A stretch of DNA of 64,000 nucleotides from Agarophyton chilense. Its lineage: Eukaryota; Rhodophyta; Florideophyceae; Gracilariales; Gracilariaceae. The translations under genes and the position numbers were made by a program. The DNA lies in the NCBI GenBank assembly GCA_030374765.1, contig JARGXX010000011.1:124001-188000 (forward strand), in the 5' to 3' direction. Positions 10,325 through 21,377 of the stretch are shown one piece after another (position 1 is the stretch's first letter; the number at the start of each line of letters is the position of its first letter). The notes below the pieces were generated by a model that made no database searches, was not told the origin of the DNA, and was given only the letters and a program-made list of their open reading frames with translations.

Positions 10325-12126
10325 ATATGTTCGCTGAATATATATCAACGAAACCATTTGTGTACCTCAGTCCCTGCATTTGACACCAACGTTGCCCACA
10401 TACCCACGACGCATTTACTGCCAAGGTGGAACAAGGTTGAAAGCGTATTTGAATGGTGACCACAACCTTTCGTAGTCACTTATAAACTGTTACTTTTTTA
10501 TACTGTACCATGCATCCTAGCCCCAAATTGTCACGAAATGTGTACCCAGAAATGTACAAAAGCGGATTGAAGAAGCGATATAGACGCTAGCATACGTATC
10601 CAAGGTTAGGCCTTCCGGCACCAGCAATCCAGGAGTGTCAAGGTGTCAAGCCGTTGTCAAGGGCAACCATCTCCTTTTTCTCAAATTTTCAAAAAAGCGC
10701 AAATTTCCCGCGCTTCGCACAGATTTTGAAAATACAGTACATTGCTGGTTTTATTTCGAATATTATTGTGTGAACCGAATCATCAGGAATAGCTGTTAAG
10801 TTGGTATTTTCGCCCGCATTTTGTTCACGAACAGTAATCTTCCTTGAGAATGCGTATGTTTGCGCACCGAGGATGGGTTGGGGCGTCAAAACTCCTGAAA
10901 CAGCAATATGTTTGATAATCCTGCCCATAGTACACAATTTAGGAGCATTTTGCCTCCAAGCAATATAGGAAAAGCAAAAAAGTTTATGTCCTAGCTTGTC
11001 TGCAAGTTCCAAATAGACGAAACCAAAGTTTTTCAATTGTTGGAAACCTGCAGTAGTAGTAGCACAATTGTTTAATGTTATTCGCCGATATTGCGTAGTT
11101 AAGAAAGAGTGAAGCAGTGTTCGTCTCCTGTGCACGAACACTATAAGCTGCATAACACAGTTTTCAAACTGGCAGGCTCTTCTCTTTGGCCTAATGGTGC
11201 TCTTTTTTACATCTCGTAGCAAAAGCTTCAGCTTTGATTTATGGAAAAAGAAATGAAAGTTTTACATGATTTAACAAAACGTTTCATAATCTCTCAAAGG
11301 TTCCGCAACACTACAAATTTATGTTTTCCAGATCATGTCTTAAGACTTTGTAAACAGAAATAATTATAAAGAGTTTTTGGCCTTATGAAAATATGAGAAC
11401 GCACACTAAAAATAGAAAACGACTTATCGTAAGACAACTCCGAGTACTGCCAGAATAAACGGTTAGAACTCAATAAAGTGGTCTATATTGATGGATTCGG
11501 ACAATTGTGCTCCTTCAAGTATCACTTCGCCGTATTTAGGTAACGCTGGAAGAGCTTGAAACTGAAGAATGAGATCTTCGCTGGCGAAAAGGAGTGAGAT
11601 CCTCTTCGTTTGCAGCCAGCGTATTCCATCCATTCCATCCCACAGGTTGGGGTGTTTGCAAACCAGTAGCGTACTTGTTTCTTGCAGCGTTAAAAGACGC
11701 TCCTTTCCGGCAGTATTGCTGTTAATTCGTACCTCGGTTGCCTCGTTGATTGTGTTTTTCAGAAGACAGAATTTTCAGTTTTGGGAGTAGTATGCTAATG
11801 ACTTCAAAGTTCGCCAGCGTTCATGCAGAGTACTGGATTTTGCGTCAACATACTGACAAAAGTCGTGATTGGCAACACCAATTCTGGAAAAGTTAGGTGC
11901 CATTGGGATAGGACTTACAAGAAAGCTGGCGTCGGCCTTGATATTTGAAAAATAAAACCCTTATGAAAGATTGATAACGCGTTGGTTGGAGTGGTTTGAC
12001 ACATACTGCTGGAGAAGTATCATGACATCCAGGTCATGCAGAAGTTTGAACTGATCCTTGATAGTTTTTGCTTCCTAGATTGCTACGCCAGCCATGAAAT
12101 CTGGTTGAAATCCTTGTAGCGTAATG
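10325..12126. other. AT-rich stretch without a recognised gene
   Basis: The longest frame is 177 codons on the minus strand (10689-11222). It has no recognisable motif, no signal peptide and an odd composition for a host gene here, so I treat it as doubtful. Otherwise only short frames are seen. Confidence 0.5.
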
Positions 12127-12438
12127 AATTGCATACTGCATTAGCTGCTATGGTTGCGTAGCAGCTTATCATAAGTAGATATTTATTTTGCACTAACCAT
12201 TTTGTCAGCACGGCAATTCAGTACGTTGAATTCACTCTCCTATTGTTGGTACGTATCATTAGACTTTGTCAAATCATTACGTAGCATTTGGTCACCACAA
12301 CTAGAGAGGATGATTCATGGCCGGTACTTAAGCTAGAGTTCCACTACCATCCTAGCTCTCTGAGGCGAGACAACTGCTCAGAAAAACTACTCTACGATCT
12401 TGAAAGCTCACCCACTTGAACCTCCCCATCCTTTTGTA
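12127..12438 (+). repeat. LTR-like repeat, copy B (solo)
   Basis: This 312-bp stretch matches 16348-16700 in reverse orientation along its whole length, with only scattered differences. No coding remnant in the same orientation adjoins it, so it looks like a solo LTR. Where copy A has a run of 39 G, this copy has an ordinary 12-bp sequence (about 12411-12422). Confidence 0.75.
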
Positions 12439-12991
12439 AGCGTAGTAGCTCCTGGAAGTGCAATTTCTTCTTATTTTAGATGTATAGTTTCATTAGCTCT
12501 TAGATATCCTGTTCATCTCACAGCCAGTGAGACAGCCTTGATATGCTAGTTTTCCTCATCGAGACGAGATACAAGAGCTAGAGGATGATGTAGGGTGAGT
12601 GGCAAGGAATAGGAGTAAGGAACTGCTTATTGAAAGAATACTATTGCTCTTTTCGAAAGCAGAAGGGCCACCCGGAGTGTAAGGACCACAAAATGGAGAT
12701 GACATAACAGATTGGACTATTCTTGCCGTTTCCCCAGAGCTGAATCAATTTGAAAAACTGCCTCGATGTAATGGAGAAAGTATCAGCTGTTTAATTGTGC
12801 TTTTAAGGGAGAAACAGTGCCGACAGAAAAAGTTGTCGGCCTTCAAATACCGTTGTTGCGTTTAAGGTTTGATGCAAGATTCCAAAAGTGAAGTGTCATG
12901 AAAAATAGTGCATCCTCTGCATTCCAGGGTTTCGTTTTCAGTTTCACGGGCTGAATAAGAAGGTTAGTGAACGTTGGGGTAATAATGTGAG

Positions 12992-14103
12992 CTATTGAGA
13001 ACATGAAAAACACTTGGATTTGATTTGTGCTTGCGTGGAGCCCGTCGAAGGCAAATGTGGTGGCAAAACTCGCGCGATATGCTCATTGGGAGATCGAGGT
13101 TGTGAACGTGCGTCAGCAGGGTTAAGCTTGGAGGTAATAGGTAGAAAACGTGGTAGTATGTAGGGTGTCAATTGGAGGGCCGCAAAGCGCCGAGCGCGAA
13201 GCACAAGATTGCTGGCGGAAGAACGCGTTTTGGAGAATGAACCAATGACGGCAGTGCTGTCAGAGAGAATCACGATGCGATGCCCAGAAACGCAATGAGA
13301 GACTACCCATTCAAGTGCTAGCACTGTGAGTGGAAGGTACTGCCTCTTGTCTTTACTTGAGTTCGGCGTCGTCGTCGTTCTTATCTACTATTATCTGTAC
13401 TCTAATGCTGTTTGACAACCACTCCAGAAACTCCTAAAGGTGCATTGATATTCTCTTGTCGTCGCCAGCGTTGAGTAAAAGCTGTAACCAAGAACAGGAC
13501 TTGACTATTTCATGGATTTTGAGACGTTGGAGAGCTGTAATTGTGAGACCTCTTTCAGCTACATCGTACAAGATATCTACCAGGGTTGTTGAAGTTTTTG
13601 CGTAAGTAACACCGGCAGCGTTGTTATCAGTGTCAAAGGCGATTAACATTGTCTAGATTTACCTATCGAGGCGCACATGTGCAAGTGGTAGCACTCCTGC
13701 GAGAACCGAAACCTCCCGATGCGCTGCCAGCTGTAGAGCGCGTGTCGATTGTTGTTCACGATGGGTTCGAAGAATGTCTTTCGCAAAAAAAAAGATATAA
13801 GCGGATTGCGAGGCCCACCCATAATAGTTTTCCAACGAGTGCCCTGACTCGTGCTGGAGTTCGTTGGTTGTCTGTGACAGGATCAGCGGCCATGCATGTG
13901 TAGCGTAGGAGCTGAGTGGGGTTCGGATAAATCGTGTTCGTTGGATAGTCCCAGACCCACCCAATGAACGGCAACTGTGTGACAACTACTTTGTTTATCA
14001 GTCTCGTCATAGGAGGTTTGCGTCGTAATTCATGGCATAGGAAGGCTGCGTCGCACTCCCGGTTGGAAAGTATGAAGTATACGAGTGGCCAGTTTATTCC
14101 CAC
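12992..14103 (-). mobile_element. DIRS-like reverse transcriptase/RNase H relic (fossil)
   Basis: Minus-strand pieces resemble the RT-RNase H region of DIRS-type retroelements. The piece at 13756-14103 has FIGWVWDYP followed by a basic helix and VRALVGKLLW, like the end of the RT domain and connection in that group. The piece at 12992-13324 has VILSDSTAVIGSFSKTR, then LNPADARSQ, the pattern of their RNase H (Asp box and N-P-A-D-x-x-S-R end). No tyrosine recombinase or terminal repeats are found nearby. It is broken into several frames. Group assignment is moderate; a related RT lineage is possible. Confidence 0.55.
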
Positions 14104-15060
14104 TGCATTTACATCGTAGAGAATGTGTAGGATGAGAAGTTCTTTTTCCTGAAGGACAACAGGAGCTTCTTGTCTTGAGAGGGCTTTGAATTGCCGTGGA
14201 GGGTTATGAGGAGCGGGTATTTGAGCGCAATTCCCAAGAATTTAGTCAGACAGAGGCAGGCTCTCTGATACTTCGCAAACGACAATGAAGCTTCTTCTCT
14301 GTGGCTCGTTGGCTCGGCAGGAGGGAATGGCTTCTCAAGATGCGGTGAGCATCATAACTTTGCAACGCGATCGCGACAAATAAAAGCATGAACGGTGATG
14401 TTTATTTGAGCCGATCTGTTCCGAACGTTTCGGAAGCTCCAATAGGCTGACCCAACTCTGCCGCGAGCGACACTGTCGTCTGTAGGGATATTCTTCAAGG
14501 ACATGACAAACATATATACAGAGGACAGTTCAGATATCACAATTACATGACCAGAGCGCCAGTTGTCCTCCGCAATCAATCAGGTACTTCACCACACCAT
14601 AGCTTAGATAAAATCACTTCTGCGTACCTTGAAACACCAAAAATTCTCATCCGTGGTTCTATACCTAACACCGCTCACGGACCCTCGTTTTTCCATATTG
14701 CTGATTTGCGGAGATGTTAAACGAAGCATCCGAAAACGAGACGACCTCAGCAGATACAAGTGTTACTTTTGGGTGTTGAAATGTGATCGCACGGCGTAGA
14801 TTTCGTAGTTTAGAAAGCGTCCGATTCGCATCTAAAAGCTTTGTGACTGGCGGTTGTGGAATCCTCTACTGCATCAATGAACCGAAGAATGCAGCTTTGG
14901 GCAACACCTCGCAGCTCAGCCAAATAAGTTCACACGCCATCTTGGGGTATGATCCAATCTTATGCATTAAGGCCCTCTCTTTCTGCATAATCTTTATCGA
15001 CTCGTTGATATAAATGGGCTTGATATCGTTCGAATACTATTCCATAGATAGATGTATAGT
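14104..15060. other. Stretch between retroelement relics
   Basis: No recognised domain. A short minus-strand frame at 14352-14579 may be an upstream remnant of the DIRS-like relic, but I see no motif to confirm it. Confidence 0.4.
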
Positions 15061-16342
15061 TCAGTCTTGTAATTGTCTGATCGTACATTCATTAGATTTG
15101 TTCTCGTCATTGATTATGGCTTTACTGATCCCAAAACCTTGACTCCAGTCAGTGGATCTCGTCGCTGAACTCTTGCATGTCAAGTTCCGAAGCAGAAAAC
15201 AGCAGGTCGTCCGTTGGCTTTGCGAGGAGTATTTTGATACCCCCATCCGTCCGTCGTCGTATGTATAGTTGGCTGACACCAAAAACTGGATGGAATTTCG
15301 CTTCAGACAGCAGCCAACTCTTTATGACTGTAGACAACTGCCTGCCAGCCTCACTTGTCCAGTATGGCAGCTTGACCACTTTACAGAGCGTGCTGCGCTT
15401 CCCTTTCGATTCGCGAGGTGGTCGACCATACAGGTCACGTGAAATCGGCCCACTCTGAAGGTAAGCGCCTTTGACGTCGACACAGCCAAGGTGAAACTGA
15501 AGTATTAAAGAGAAGTAGAGTAGAATACGTATAATGTCGAACTGTTCATTTGCCGAATCATTTCGTATATCCCTTTTCGCTTTATCTCTATTGCCATGTG
15601 GGCAGAGCCTAGCTTTCATATACTTCTTGTCCCTTTCCTCGCTCTTCACAATATACACCACGTGTGAGCTGATAACATTCGCATTGGGTGGTACTGTGCA
15701 TTCAGGAACTTCGACATACGCTCCCATCCAAACGTTTTCCAGTTCTTCGTCTACTGCGTTGTCCATTATCTGCTGTGGCCTACAGTCCATCTTTTTCCGA
15801 GTAACATGGGCGCTGCCAATCACATTATAGATTTCGTTTAGCACTGGTATGTATTTCATGTCATGAGGCCAGTTGACACTGCAGGTGTCTACACGACAGC
15901 ATTCAACATGCACGAAAGAATGCACGAGAGAATGCAAGTTGTGCACATGTGAACACAAGACCGCTTAGCTGCACTATCGCATAGACTTTAGCATGTCCGA
16001 TGTCGTAGTCATCCGACTACGAATCGACGGGCATCATCTCGACATAGACTCGACTCAGACACACCTAAGTACTCGCATACTGATCATTTTTAACTGGCCG
16101 ATGTCTTGTGTCGGATCTCCGGTGAATGTACTTATGAAAAAAGAGGAACGGGTCGTCGAAGGTTCAAATTCTTTGTCGGATGTCGGGCATTCTGGACCGA
16201 AAACGTCTAGAATTATCTCTTCGGCTTCTGTGTGCTCGGGGTCGTCGTCTGGTTCTTTCTCCAACTCTTCAAGAGTTTTCTCCAAAATAAACCCATCCGG
16301 AACGTACCTATCTCCGGCTTGCGCCGACCCTTCGTGCCCCAT
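15061..16342 (-). mobile_element. Ty1/copia pol relic: linker and reverse transcriptase (fossil)
   Basis: The minus-strand frame at 15149-15958 holds copia RT landmarks: NANVISSHVVY, KARLCPHGNRDKAKRDIR, then VDVKGAYLQ and the following RPP. It closely resembles the copia element at 61919-64000. The acidic frame at 16055-16342 resembles the variable linker between integrase and RT. The relic is broken and is separated from any integrase by the LTR-like repeat at 16348-16700. Confidence 0.8.
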
Positions 16343-16347
16343 TACTG

Positions 16348-16371
16348 TTATAAAAGGATGGGGAGGTTCAA

Positions 16372-16412
<41 letters not shown>

Positions 16413-16700
16413 AGATCGTAGAGTAGTTTATCTGAGCAGTTGTTTCGCCTCAGAGTCAGAGAGCCAGGATGGTAGTGGAACTCTGGCTTAAGTACCGGCC
16501 ATGAATCATCCTCTCCTAGTTGTGGTGACCAGATGCTACGTAATGGTTTGACAAAGTCTAATGCTACGTACTAACACTAGGAGAGTAAATGCAACGTACT
16601 GAATTGCCGTGCTGACAAAATGGTTAGTGCAAGATAAATATCTACTTATGATAAGCTGCCACGCAACCATCAACCATAGCAGCTAATGCACTATGCAATT
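16348..16700 (-). repeat. LTR-like repeat, copy A, following copia RNase H
   Basis: It lies directly after the minus-strand copia RNase H relic, separated by a purine-rich tract (AAGGAAAGAGAAAG on the minus strand, about 16708-16721), which is where a 3' LTR belongs. It matches copy B at 12127-12438 in inverted orientation. It contains a run of 39 G (16372-16410, plus strand), which accounts for its greater length. It separates this RNase H from the linker and RT of another copia copy, so it probably marks a nested insertion. Confidence 0.75.
16372..16410. repeat. Homopolymer run of 39 G
   Basis: An uninterrupted run of G within the LTR-like repeat. It may be a true mononucleotide expansion or an assembly or sequencing artefact; its length should be taken as uncertain. 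Confidence 0.9.
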
Positions 16701-16729
16701 TATATACTTTCTCTTTCCTTGTAACCATA

Positions 16730-17014
16730 TTAACCAATGAACACTGCAGAGTTTCGCATCTCCATCCTTGAAAATTCGTGAGGGATTTTTCCTGAGAATA
16801 ACATGAGTTGTAACGTAGTGAGAAGGCAGCTGTTCGGTTTCGTCAACGGATCTGCTAAGTTGAGTGTTCCGGCGGTCCACATCATCCTAGAAACGTTTTG
16901 TGTTTCAAATTCAAAACGGATAACATTGATATCGGCACGAATAGAACGATCAGGCTGAGTACGGCAGGTAGAGAGAGAATCGTGGAGGTCTTTAGAAGCC
17001 GTTACGATTCTCAA
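16730..17014 (-). mobile_element. Ty1/copia RNase H C-terminal relic (fossil)
   Basis: The minus-strand frame contains SLSTCRT, INVIRFEFETQNV and NLADPLTKPN, matching position by position the RNase H end of the copia element at 61919-63097. ADPLTKP is the classic copia pol terminus. Only this C-terminal part remains, and the LTR-like repeat follows. Confidence 0.85.
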
Positions 17015-18971
17015 ATCAATAACTGTAGCCCTTTCAATCGCATCACCCCTTCACACCCTGCCCACACGTAGACCAGCATTATGGCACACATCCAACATGG
17101 CAAAACAGTACCGTTCTTGTAGCAATATGCAATGCGTTCCGTTTCATGCTTAAACCGCTCAGCTATGGTTTTCCGGAGCTACTAAAGAAGAAACACTCGC
17201 GTCGCTAAAACATCAGCAAACAACATATTATGCACCAAAAGCGTGCCATGAAGAAGAATGTCGAGGTGTGTCAACAGAAATCAGTTTTGTTTGATTGCAC
17301 CCAACATTGCGTGCGCCTTGTTAGTTGCCCACTGGCATTGACACCCACGCACACGCACATGTACAATAACAAGTTTGGTTGAGTTTGCTCTTCAATCACC
17401 TGCCTTTCCATGACGCCGCCCTCTTGCAAGAACGATTCAGACAGCCCGGGTATATTTAATTTATGGTTGCCCGGGCCTCTTTAAGGCCTGAAGCAGCCCG
17501 AGCTGCTTTATGACTTAAACATGCCCGAGAGGCGTCAATTTGTATCCATGGCCTCCAAAAAGTAATAGAAAAACTTGATTCATATTATAATTTAGCTAGT
17601 TGTAGATATGTAAAGTTGAGGCAAATTTTGCTGTCTTAGCTCTGCTCTGTTCGATAATGGTTGCTTGTGCTTAACCAAACGTCAATGCTGCTATTCAAGT
17701 GCTCGGGTTTTTTTAATCAATCGTGATAAGCTCAATAGCTGTATTGAATAATAGACAGCTCTTTGCCAGACTCAAAGCCTTTCAAAGCCCATGTCCAAGT
17801 GGAACAGGATTTCTCAAGAAGGCAGAACGATACCTTCGCGACGTCTTTGCCCGCTTTGCAATTTTTCTTCTGAAACTTTTTAAAACGTAATTAAAAGGTT
17901 TTCACGCAACAAATGAGAGGGTAATAACTTCATTCACTACCTGATAACAAGGCAACAGAACGGAGAGTAGAAGAGAAAAACTATATCCAAGGCGAATCTA
18001 CAATGGGTTCATTTCTGTTATTTAGTCGTACAAAAGAGCCCGGGAGGTATCTCAGAAATCTAGAGAATTGATTTTCTTGGAAAGCACAAACAATACTACG
18101 AGCTACGAAGATAAGTTATTTGCAACAGAACCTACGTTCCAAGAAGGTTTCTGGCGCTTCGAGAGTAGTTGGGCATACTTTATTGAAGCTACTGGATACC
18201 AGGGCCGTATTTGTGACTGACTAACTACAGCCTAAAACAACGACTAACTACCAAGGTCTGATTCTTTGTCAGTATGGTTTACCATAAACTCAATTGGAGT
18301 GACCTGGATCTCCGAACGATCAGAATCCAAAAAAACATGATAATACAGTCGCCAGAGATTTCAGTTGATCTAAACTGGACGTCACGGTCTACCCTCATCA
18401 ATGTTATACTCTCAACGTCTCCACCTTTTCCTATCTATCCCCCAGTAGCTCTCTACTTAACAACCCGGATCATCCTTACGCAATCATCTGTTTTTTTGTG
18501 TTGAACGAGATTTTCAAAAACCCCTAAAACGATTTTTTGCACCTGAAGGTCAGTGCCTTTGGACTACTTGTTCAACGTGTCTATGTAGTATTTTTTAGTA
18601 ACGAAACATGAATAAATGTGACTGAATAGGGTTTAAACACTGCTAACTATAACTTCTAAAAGCGAGTAAATGTTTGCCACAAATACCTTGCTGGGTTAAA
18701 AGTTACTTCATGACCTTTTGATATTCTACAGCAAACATGTTACAACTATAAAAAATGCGTGAGCTCTGCCCTTCTCTCACTCAGGCCAACGAAGATAACC
18801 GCGATCTAACCTTTTCATCTATTACATACAATTGTAATACACTATTAATCTATACAACTTGCGATTCAGAATGAATTCGAGAGCAATTCTACTCAATTTC
18901 TGTTTACAAGAATCTGAAATGTTTTGCATTCGCTTCTTAGTTTTCTGGCAGAAAGCGTTTGGAGTTCTTCT
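17015..18971. other. AT-rich stretch without genes; hairpin cluster near 17443-17508
   Basis: No convincing coding sequence on either strand. A GC-rich patch at 17443-17508 holds two perfect short hairpins: GGCCT-cttta-AGGCC (17474-17488) and AAGCAGC-ccga-GCTGCTT (17491-17508), next to two GCCCGGG boxes. I do not know their role. Confidence 0.6.
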
Positions 18972-19028
18972 ACCCTATGTAAGGAAATAGCTGGGACTGT
19001 AGAGTCCTTGTTTGTCTCTACATAGGGT
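18972..19028. repeat. Nested inverted repeat
   Basis: A perfect 10-bp outer stem, ACCCTATGTA (18972-18981) and TACATAGGGT (19019-19028), encloses a perfect inner hairpin GGACT-gtag-AGTCC (18994-19007). A folded transcript or a tiny palindromic transposon remnant would both fit. Confidence 0.85.
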
Positions 19029-19200
19029 TTTTGTTTTTGTGATTGCCATGGTCTGATATTTCTGCCCGAACTTCGAGAGTTTTTCGTAGAGAATGCTGAG
19101 GTTAGATGCCTTTCGTTTACTGGGATGCAATTCTGTCATGCAAAAAGTTGCTATGACAGAGTCTAAAGATCAGAAGGCAGTCCCAGTCTAGGACGCTGAA

Positions 19201-19345
19201 TCCTGTGTCCTCTTTGGGTTCCGTCCAGCAACGCAGAGCCAGAAACAGGCAACAACTTTAGTGCTATCTCGGCAACCATTTTTGGTGGCGGAACCCTGTG
19301 TTCTCTTTGGGTTCCGCGCAGCAGCGCCGAGACAAAACCGGCTAC
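19201..19345. repeat. Two direct copies of a ~48-bp unit
   Basis: A unit starting CCTGTGT(C/T)CTCTTTGGGTTCC occurs at about 19202-19250 and again at about 19292-19340, with the second half more diverged. Read on the minus strand both give a RNPKRTQ-containing peptide, but the containing frame (19188-19502) has no other support as a gene. Confidence 0.75.
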
Positions 19346-19674
19346 AAGAACCCACAGGAATGTATCCAGATGCTCTACATTTCTTGGACATTTGTAAATG
19401 AGAATGGTGTATAAGGTGGACTTTGTTAGGCAGATGTGACATGTTATTAAGAGCCAGTACAGTTACACGAAAAATATCAAGGGGATGAATGAGGGCATTC
19501 ATTTCATTAGTACAACTCTTACTCTAGATCTGTTTGAAGAAATTCAAACAATAATGAAGACAAATAAAACGAGGATTTAATAGAGTATGGTTGAGGTGTC
19601 ATGTCATCTAGCTCGTTGCAAGCTTCTTACAAGAAAACTTCAAGGAATGGTAGCATCTCGTGAGCATCCTGAAC

Positions 19675-20208
19675 TTATGTTGTGCGGAAAACAATGCAAC
19701 GGCCTTGATTTATAGCTTCATCTCGGCTCAAGTTAATGTTTGCCACATTTGGCGGATTTTCGCCGACCAGCAGTTGGTAAGAACTAATATACATTCTGAT
19801 ACACTCATCGCGAAAGAAATCTTTGTTACCTTGAAAGTGCTCATGGCCAATTCCTGATCCAATTCGGTAAGGAAGTATAAAGGGCTTGAATTGAGTCAAG
19901 GATACTCTACCGTTGTATGAGTACAAGCTAAACGGGCGAACGTTGTACCCAGAAAGAATAAACTGGGGAGAGATACCATTTGAGTTCATAATTCCAATCC
20001 TTTCATTGGCGTTCCGCGACATTATCTGTGGAGTGATGGCTGTGTTATCGGGCCCGTCAATTGAGAACGATGGAACGTGGGTGTGATCCTCAAATTGAAA
20101 TGCACAATCATCATAGGCCAGTTGACAGAAATCTGGCATTCCAATACTGGTCGCGAATGCGACCGAAACTGAAAGCGTGAGCACCACAAACTTTATTAGA
20201 GAAGTCAT
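19675..20208 (-). CDS. Small secreted protein, unknown function
   Basis: The 177-residue single-exon protein begins at the ATG at 20208; in-frame ATGs exist up to 20268, but this one directly starts a clean signal peptide (MTSLIKFVVLTLSVSVAFA, cleavage likely after ATS or nearby). The mature part has four cysteines, enough for two disulfides, and is rich in Asn, Phe, Ile and Ser; SPQFILSGYNVRPFSLYSY suggests beta structure. I recognise no family. A TATA box lies 84-92 bp upstream of the ATG, like that of the subtilase gene, supporting a real promoter and start. The gene appears whole. It is probably extracellular. Confidence 0.75.
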   Translation of the reverse strand: MTSLIKFVVLTLSVSVAFATSIGMPDFCQLAYDDCAFQFEDHTHVPSFSIDGPDNTAITPQIMSRNANERIGIMNSNGISPQFILSGYNVRPFSLYSYNGRVSLTQFKPFILPYRIGSGIGHEHFQGNKDFFRDECIRMYISSYQLLVGENPPNVANINLSRDEAINQGRCIVFRTT

Positions 20209-20291
20209 TGCGATTATTTTCAGTTGAATATTATCAACAAGAGAAGAATGATATTGTACCATCATCATGCACTTGATGATAAACGGGGCGT

Positions 20292-20300
20292 CCTTTTATA
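20292..20300 (-). promoter_or_regulatory. TATA box of the small secreted protein gene
   Basis: TATAAAAGG on the minus strand, starting 92 bp before the ATG at 20208. Spacing agrees with the TATA box of the subtilase gene. Confidence 0.75.
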
Positions 20301-21377
20301 CCAAACAACCCCAGAGCGAGGAAAACACAAGTGCTGGGCATTACTGCTGCCATCGATGCTGGAAACCATGCCCCTTAAGAGACCTGGGTGGCGTTTATGG
20401 TTTTGCGTACCGGCACTGTGATGATGGAGCTGTACTAATTGTTGAAAGCACTATGGTAGAAGGTGATTTGTAGTTATGTACCCTTGGTACCTTTATGCGT
20501 ATACACAATGCACGAGATGCCCTACGGAAGTTGTCGACATCGTTAAAAGATGTCAAAGCAGTTCCTGTAAGACACGAATACTATTGGACCGCAAAATACG
20601 ACAATGAAATGGCCAAAAATGATGACGTTCATGCCCAAACATGTGCTATGGTTTGATGCACTCCCTGATACTCCCTTGCTTCTTTTGGAATGAGTTTAAG
20701 TTCGGAATAAGTTTGAAGCAGTTCTTCATGACTAAAACAGTACGGGGTTGATGCAGATTCAAAATTTGTTATATTAAGGTACAGCATTTGGCCGATCATG
20801 TGCGCCCATAGGATCGGAATGGTTTTGCTCAAGCGAAACGGCTCTTTGGATCACTCCGAATACTTTCTCCTAAAGCAAAAACGAACTAGTCTTGCGGTCA
20901 TACTTCCGGCTCATGGATGGTATGGTATAGTGATTGCTTTTCAGAACCAAGGATCAGAGTTCTGAATCTGTCTCTGTACGGGCAAAGAAGGGTTCGATTA
21001 GTTGTCAAATTGAAAGAGGCAACACTGTACATCGACTCTCAAGTGGTGTCGTGTACAGATCTCACGTCTTTTTGAACAGACCCTTTTCAAAAGTTCAGTG
21101 TTTATGTTTATTTTTCGTCAGAAGTGCAATAGCTGTCACCGCCGACGGGAACCCTGCCTCTTGTCAAGTGTGTCTGCGCTCTTCTGCGCCCCATAACTCA
21201 TGGCGAAACTACAAGACGTATCGTATTTATGGAATAGGACCAATGAGACGTTAGAGCATCTCCATCGGTGAGCATCAAATGACCAAATGATCAAATAAAT
21301 AGAAAGGTGCTACTGTAGTTTGTCGACTCCCTCCAAGAATTGACTCTTTCCATCCTCCGAATCATCGACGTGTGTTG
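20301..21377. other. Stretch without recognised genes
   Basis: Short frames such as 20629-20832 (-) and 20934-21254 (+) lack motifs, signal peptides or start-context support. I see nothing else. Confidence 0.5.

Noticed and set aside
10689-11222. 177-codon minus-strand frame
   Set aside because: No motif, signal peptide or promoter support, and its composition resembles the surrounding AT-rich DNA.
18274-18504. Short plus-strand frame
   Set aside because: No motif, and it lies in an AT-rich gene-poor stretch.
20934-21254. 106-codon plus-strand frame with five cysteines
   Set aside because: No signal peptide at the start and no family resemblance; the cysteines are not arranged in a recognisable module.
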